From: Angustibacter sp. Root456
Lineage (GTDB): Bacteria > Actinomycetota > Actinomycetes > Actinomycetales > Angustibacteraceae
Direction of reading: 5' to 3'
Length of the DNA: 64,000 bases
NCBI RefSeq assembly: GCF_001426435.1
Contig: NZ_LMER01000017.1
Coordinates: forward strand, 169,318-233,317
Shown here: piece by piece, positions 61,970 through 64,000 of the stretch
How positions within the stretch are numbered: position 1 is the stretch's first letter
How the letters are laid out: each line of letters begins with the position of its first letter
Notes under the pieces: generated by a model
Databases searched by the model: none
Told to the model about the DNA's origin: nothing
The model's input: only the letters and a program-made list of their open reading frames with translations
Translations under genes and position numbers: made by a program

Positions 61970-62758
61970 GTGCTGGTGCTGCTGCCGCCCTCGGAAGGCA
62001 AGTCCCGCCCGTCGGCGCGCCGGGGCCGCCTCGCCCTCGAGCGTCTGTCGTGGCCCGAGCTCACGCCCGCTCGCCAGCAGGTGCTGCACGCGCTGGAGCA
62101 GGTGAGCGCCCGGCCCGACGCCCTCGCCGTCCTCGGCGTGGGCGCGTCGCTGGCCGGCGAGGTCGCGGCCAACACCTCGCTCGCGACCGCTCCTGCGGCC
62201 CCGGCGTCAGAGATCTACAGCGGCGTGCTCTACGACGCGCTGGATGCCGCGACGCTCTCGGCCACCGGCCGCCGTCGGGCGATGCGCCGGCTGGTGGTGG
62301 TGTCGGCCCTGTGGGGCGCCGTGCGGTGGGGCGACCGCATCCCCGCCTACCGGTTGTCGATGGGCACGACGCTGCCGGGCGTGGGCCCACTGGCGACCTT
62401 CTGGCGGGCCCGTCTCGACGGCGTGCTCGACGCCGCAGCGGGCTCCGGTCTGGTGGTCGACTGCCGGTCGTCGACCTACCAGGCGGCCTGGCAACCCCCT
62501 GCGTCCATCGCGCGGCGGACAGTGGGCGTCCGCGTGCTCCAGGACGTCGACGGCGAGCGCACCGTGGTGTCGCACATGGCCAAGCACACCCGCGGGCTCG
62601 TCGTCCGACAGCTGCTGGAGGCCGATGCCGAGCCGCGCACGCCCCGCGCGCTGGCTGCCGCAGTAGGGGCCGGGCTCGGTGGGGCGTTCGAGTGCGAGCT
62701 GGTCGAGCCCCCGCGATCCGGGCGTCCCTGGACCCTCGACGTCGTGGTGCGGCCGTGA
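61970..62758 (+). CDS. yaaA: YaaA-family peroxide stress protein
   Basis: 262 residues from GTG 61970 (the family start LVLLPPSEGKS). DUF328/YaaA landmarks are PPSEGKSRPSARRGRLALERL, SEIYSGVLYDALDAA, VVSALWGAVRWGDRIPAYRL SMGTTLPGVG and VVSHMAKHTRGLVVRQLLEA. In E. coli YaaA limits free iron during peroxide stress and binds DNA. An upstream frame from 61904 overlaps the RNB start and is not preferred. Eight bases before the transporter gene, so the two are probably co-transcribed. Confidence 0.92.
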   Translation: MLVLLPPSEGKSRPSARRGRLALERLSWPELTPARQQVLHALEQVSARPDALAVLGVGASLAGEVAANTSLATAPAAPASEIYSGVLYDALDAATLSATGRRRAMRRLVVVSALWGAVRWGDRIPAYRLSMGTTLPGVGPLATFWRARLDGVLDAAAGSGLVVDCRSSTYQAAWQPPASIARRTVGVRVLQDVDGERTVVSHMAKHTRGLVVRQLLEADAEPRTPRALAAAVGAGLGGAFECELVEPPRSGRPWTLDVVVRP

Positions 62759-62765
62759 TCGGCCC

Positions 62766-63896
62766 GTGACCGCGGCCTCGCTGGCAGCCGACACCGGCGT
62801 GCTCGTGAGCCTGCTCGACGACCTGGCGCACCGCGTGGTTCCGGTGCTGGCGTTCCTCGTGGCCATCACGGTGGTGGCCGAGCTCAGCGAGGCCGCCGGG
62901 GTGTTCGAGGTGGCCGCCGCCCGGGCGGCGCGGGTGGCCCGCGGGCGGGTCTGGCTGCTGTGGGCCCTGGTCGTGGCGCTCTCGACGGCGGCCACGGTCG
63001 TGCTGTCGCTCGACACCACCGCGGTGCTGCTCACCCCGGTGGTGCTCACGCTGGCGCGCCGGCTCGGCGTGTCGACCGCGGCCTTCGCGATGACCACGGT
63101 GTGGCTGGCCAACACCGCCTCGCTGCTGCTGCCGGTGTCGAACCTCACGAACCTGCTTTCGCTGCACCGCATGCACGACCTCGGCGTCGACGTCGGCGGG
63201 TTCGTCCGCCTCACGTGGCTGCCGGCGCTGGCCGCGGTCGTCGTCACCGTAGGGGTGCTCGCGGTGATGTTCCGTCAGGAGCTGGCGGGCCACTACGAGC
63301 ACCCGCCTCTGCCCGAGCCCCACGACCGGCTGCTGCTGGTGCTCTCGGCGACCGTGTGCGTGCTGCTCGCTCCCGCCTTCGTGTCGGGGGTCAACGTGGC
63401 GTGGCCCGCCGCGGCCGCGGCCGTGCTGCTGGTGACGCTCTTCGCGTGGCGCGACCGGCGGCCCCTGCGGTGGTCGCTGCTCCCGTGGCGTGCGGTCGCG
63501 CTGGTGGCCGTGCTGTTCACCGTGGTCACGCTGCTGGGCCGCGCCGGCCTCAGCACGCTGCTCGCCACCGCCGCCGGTTCCGGCGAAGGCTTCTGGCCCT
63601 ACCTGCGCCTGGCCGCGGCCGGCGCCGTCACGTCAAACGGCCTCGACAACCTGCCCGCCTACCTGGCGCTCGAGCCGGCCGCGGCGTCACCGACCCGGCT
63701 GGTGGCCCTGCTCGTGGGCGTGAACTGCGGTCCGCTCGTGACGCTCTGGGCGTCGCTGGCGACGCTGCTGTGGCGCGAGCGCTGCCGCTCGGCCGGTGTG
63801 TCGGTGACATGGTGGCGCTTCGCCCTGCGGGGCCTGGTGGTCGTGCCGCTGCTGCTCCTCGCCTGCAGCGCTGCCCTCACCCTCTCTCGCCCGTGA
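62766..63896 (+). CDS. ArsB/NhaD-type ion transporter (SLC13-like)
   Basis: 376 residues from GTG 62766. About 10-11 helices; helix pattern VWLANTASLLLPVSNLTNLL with the SNLTNL motif of ArsB/CitM-type transporters, and the mirrored second half AAAGAVTSNGLDNLPAYLAL with the SNxxDNLPA signature near residue 290. Transport of arsenite, sodium/proton or dicarboxylate is possible; no arsenic genes (arsR, arsC) lie nearby, so specificity is open. Follows yaaA by seven bases. Confidence 0.88.
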   Translation: MTAASLAADTGVLVSLLDDLAHRVVPVLAFLVAITVVAELSEAAGVFEVAAARAARVARGRVWLLWALVVALSTAATVVLSLDTTAVLLTPVVLTLARRLGVSTAAFAMTTVWLANTASLLLPVSNLTNLLSLHRMHDLGVDVGGFVRLTWLPALAAVVVTVGVLAVMFRQELAGHYEHPPLPEPHDRLLLVLSATVCVLLAPAFVSGVNVAWPAAAAAVLLVTLFAWRDRRPLRWSLLPWRAVALVAVLFTVVTLLGRAGLSTLLATAAGSGEGFWPYLRLAAAGAVTSNGLDNLPAYLALEPAAASPTRLVALLVGVNCGPLVTLWASLATLLWRERCRSAGVSVTWWRFALRGLVVVPLLLLACSAALTLSRP

Positions 63897-63935
63897 TCAC
63901 CGCAGAGGTCAGCCGAGGGTGGCCCAGACGGGGGG

Positions 63936-64000
63936 TCAGACGGGGAGGACGGAGACGATGGAGATGTCGCCGCTCGGGTAGCCCTTGGGTGACACGGTGA
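63936..64000 (-). CDS. 3' end of a minus-strand gene, unidentified
   Basis: The minus strand reads TVSPKGYPSGDISIVSVLPV followed by a stop (63936-63938). The reading is open from the window edge and resembles the ordinary C-terminus of a protein, with Gly/Pro/Ser/Ile composition unlike shadow frames, but only 20 residues are visible. Product unknown. Confidence 0.35.
   Translation of the reverse strand, partial: TVSPKGYPSGDISIVSVLPV

Overview
The window is a 64 kb piece of a very GC-rich chromosome (third codon positions almost all G or C, many GTG starts, 4-base ATGA/GTGA gene overlaps). The gene content is that of an actinomycete: polyphosphate glucokinase, a class F420-dependent glucose-6-phosphate dehydrogenase-family enzyme, the glnA2-glnE pair next to nadE, panB and map (a familiar actinobacterial neighbourhood), DUF5302 and PspC proteins, and a class A RNase P RNA. 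Genus cannot be fixed from the sequence alone. No tRNA, rRNA, IS element, prophage or CRISPR array was seen.

Layout. 1-7.2 kb: membrane arm of a complex I-like machine (NuoH, J, K, L, M, N-like) with the end of an upstream partner gene. 7.2-11.1 kb: a probable metal/copper stress block, with a Tat-exported Met-rich multicopper oxidase, a SHOCT membrane protein, a two-component system and a perfect 22-bp inverted repeat in the divergent promoter region. 11.3-16.1 kb: secreted or hydrolytic enzymes (SGNH hydrolase, class A beta-lactamase, alpha-amylase with starch-binding domain and upstream palindromes). 16.2-18.1 kb: MarR regulator and divergent MFS exporter sharing an operator; both look leaderless. 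18.1-28.0 kb: a tightly packed minus-strand operon whose members (anthranilate-synthase-like pair, iron-sulfur flavoprotein, PaaK/EhpF-like adenylating enzyme, prephenate-dehydratase-like protein without its catalytic motif, amidohydrolase, MFS exporter), with a free-standing chorismate mutase facing it, look like an undescribed chorismate-derived small-molecule pathway; cobQ and a thioesterase lie just upstream.

28.2-31.0 kb: a large secreted BNR/VPS10-type beta-propeller protein. 31.1-38.9 kb: a complete nine-subunit V/A-type ATPase operon ending in a UspA gene, with unusual tandem-repeat insertions in two subunits. 38.9-44.7 kb: MFS transporter, glnE and glnA2. 44.7-45.9 kb: a frameshifted AbiEi/DUF559-like gene bracketed by two copies of a palindromic repeat. 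45.9-57 kb: housekeeping and small conserved genes (FAD oxidoreductase, nadE, panB, gluzincin, F420 enzyme, MFS, map, ppgK). 57-58.4 kb: XRE regulator plus ImmA/IrrE-type protease, divergent from a tiny XRE gene across a palindromic operator. 58.5-64 kb: rnpB, uracil permease, RNB ribonuclease, yaaA, an ion transporter and the 3' end of one more gene.

The most novel region is the 18.1-25.7 kb gene cluster. The most surprising structural details are the altered proton-path residues of the NuoN-like subunit, the pentapeptide repeat inside the ATPase A subunit, and the repeat-bracketed broken AbiEi-like gene.
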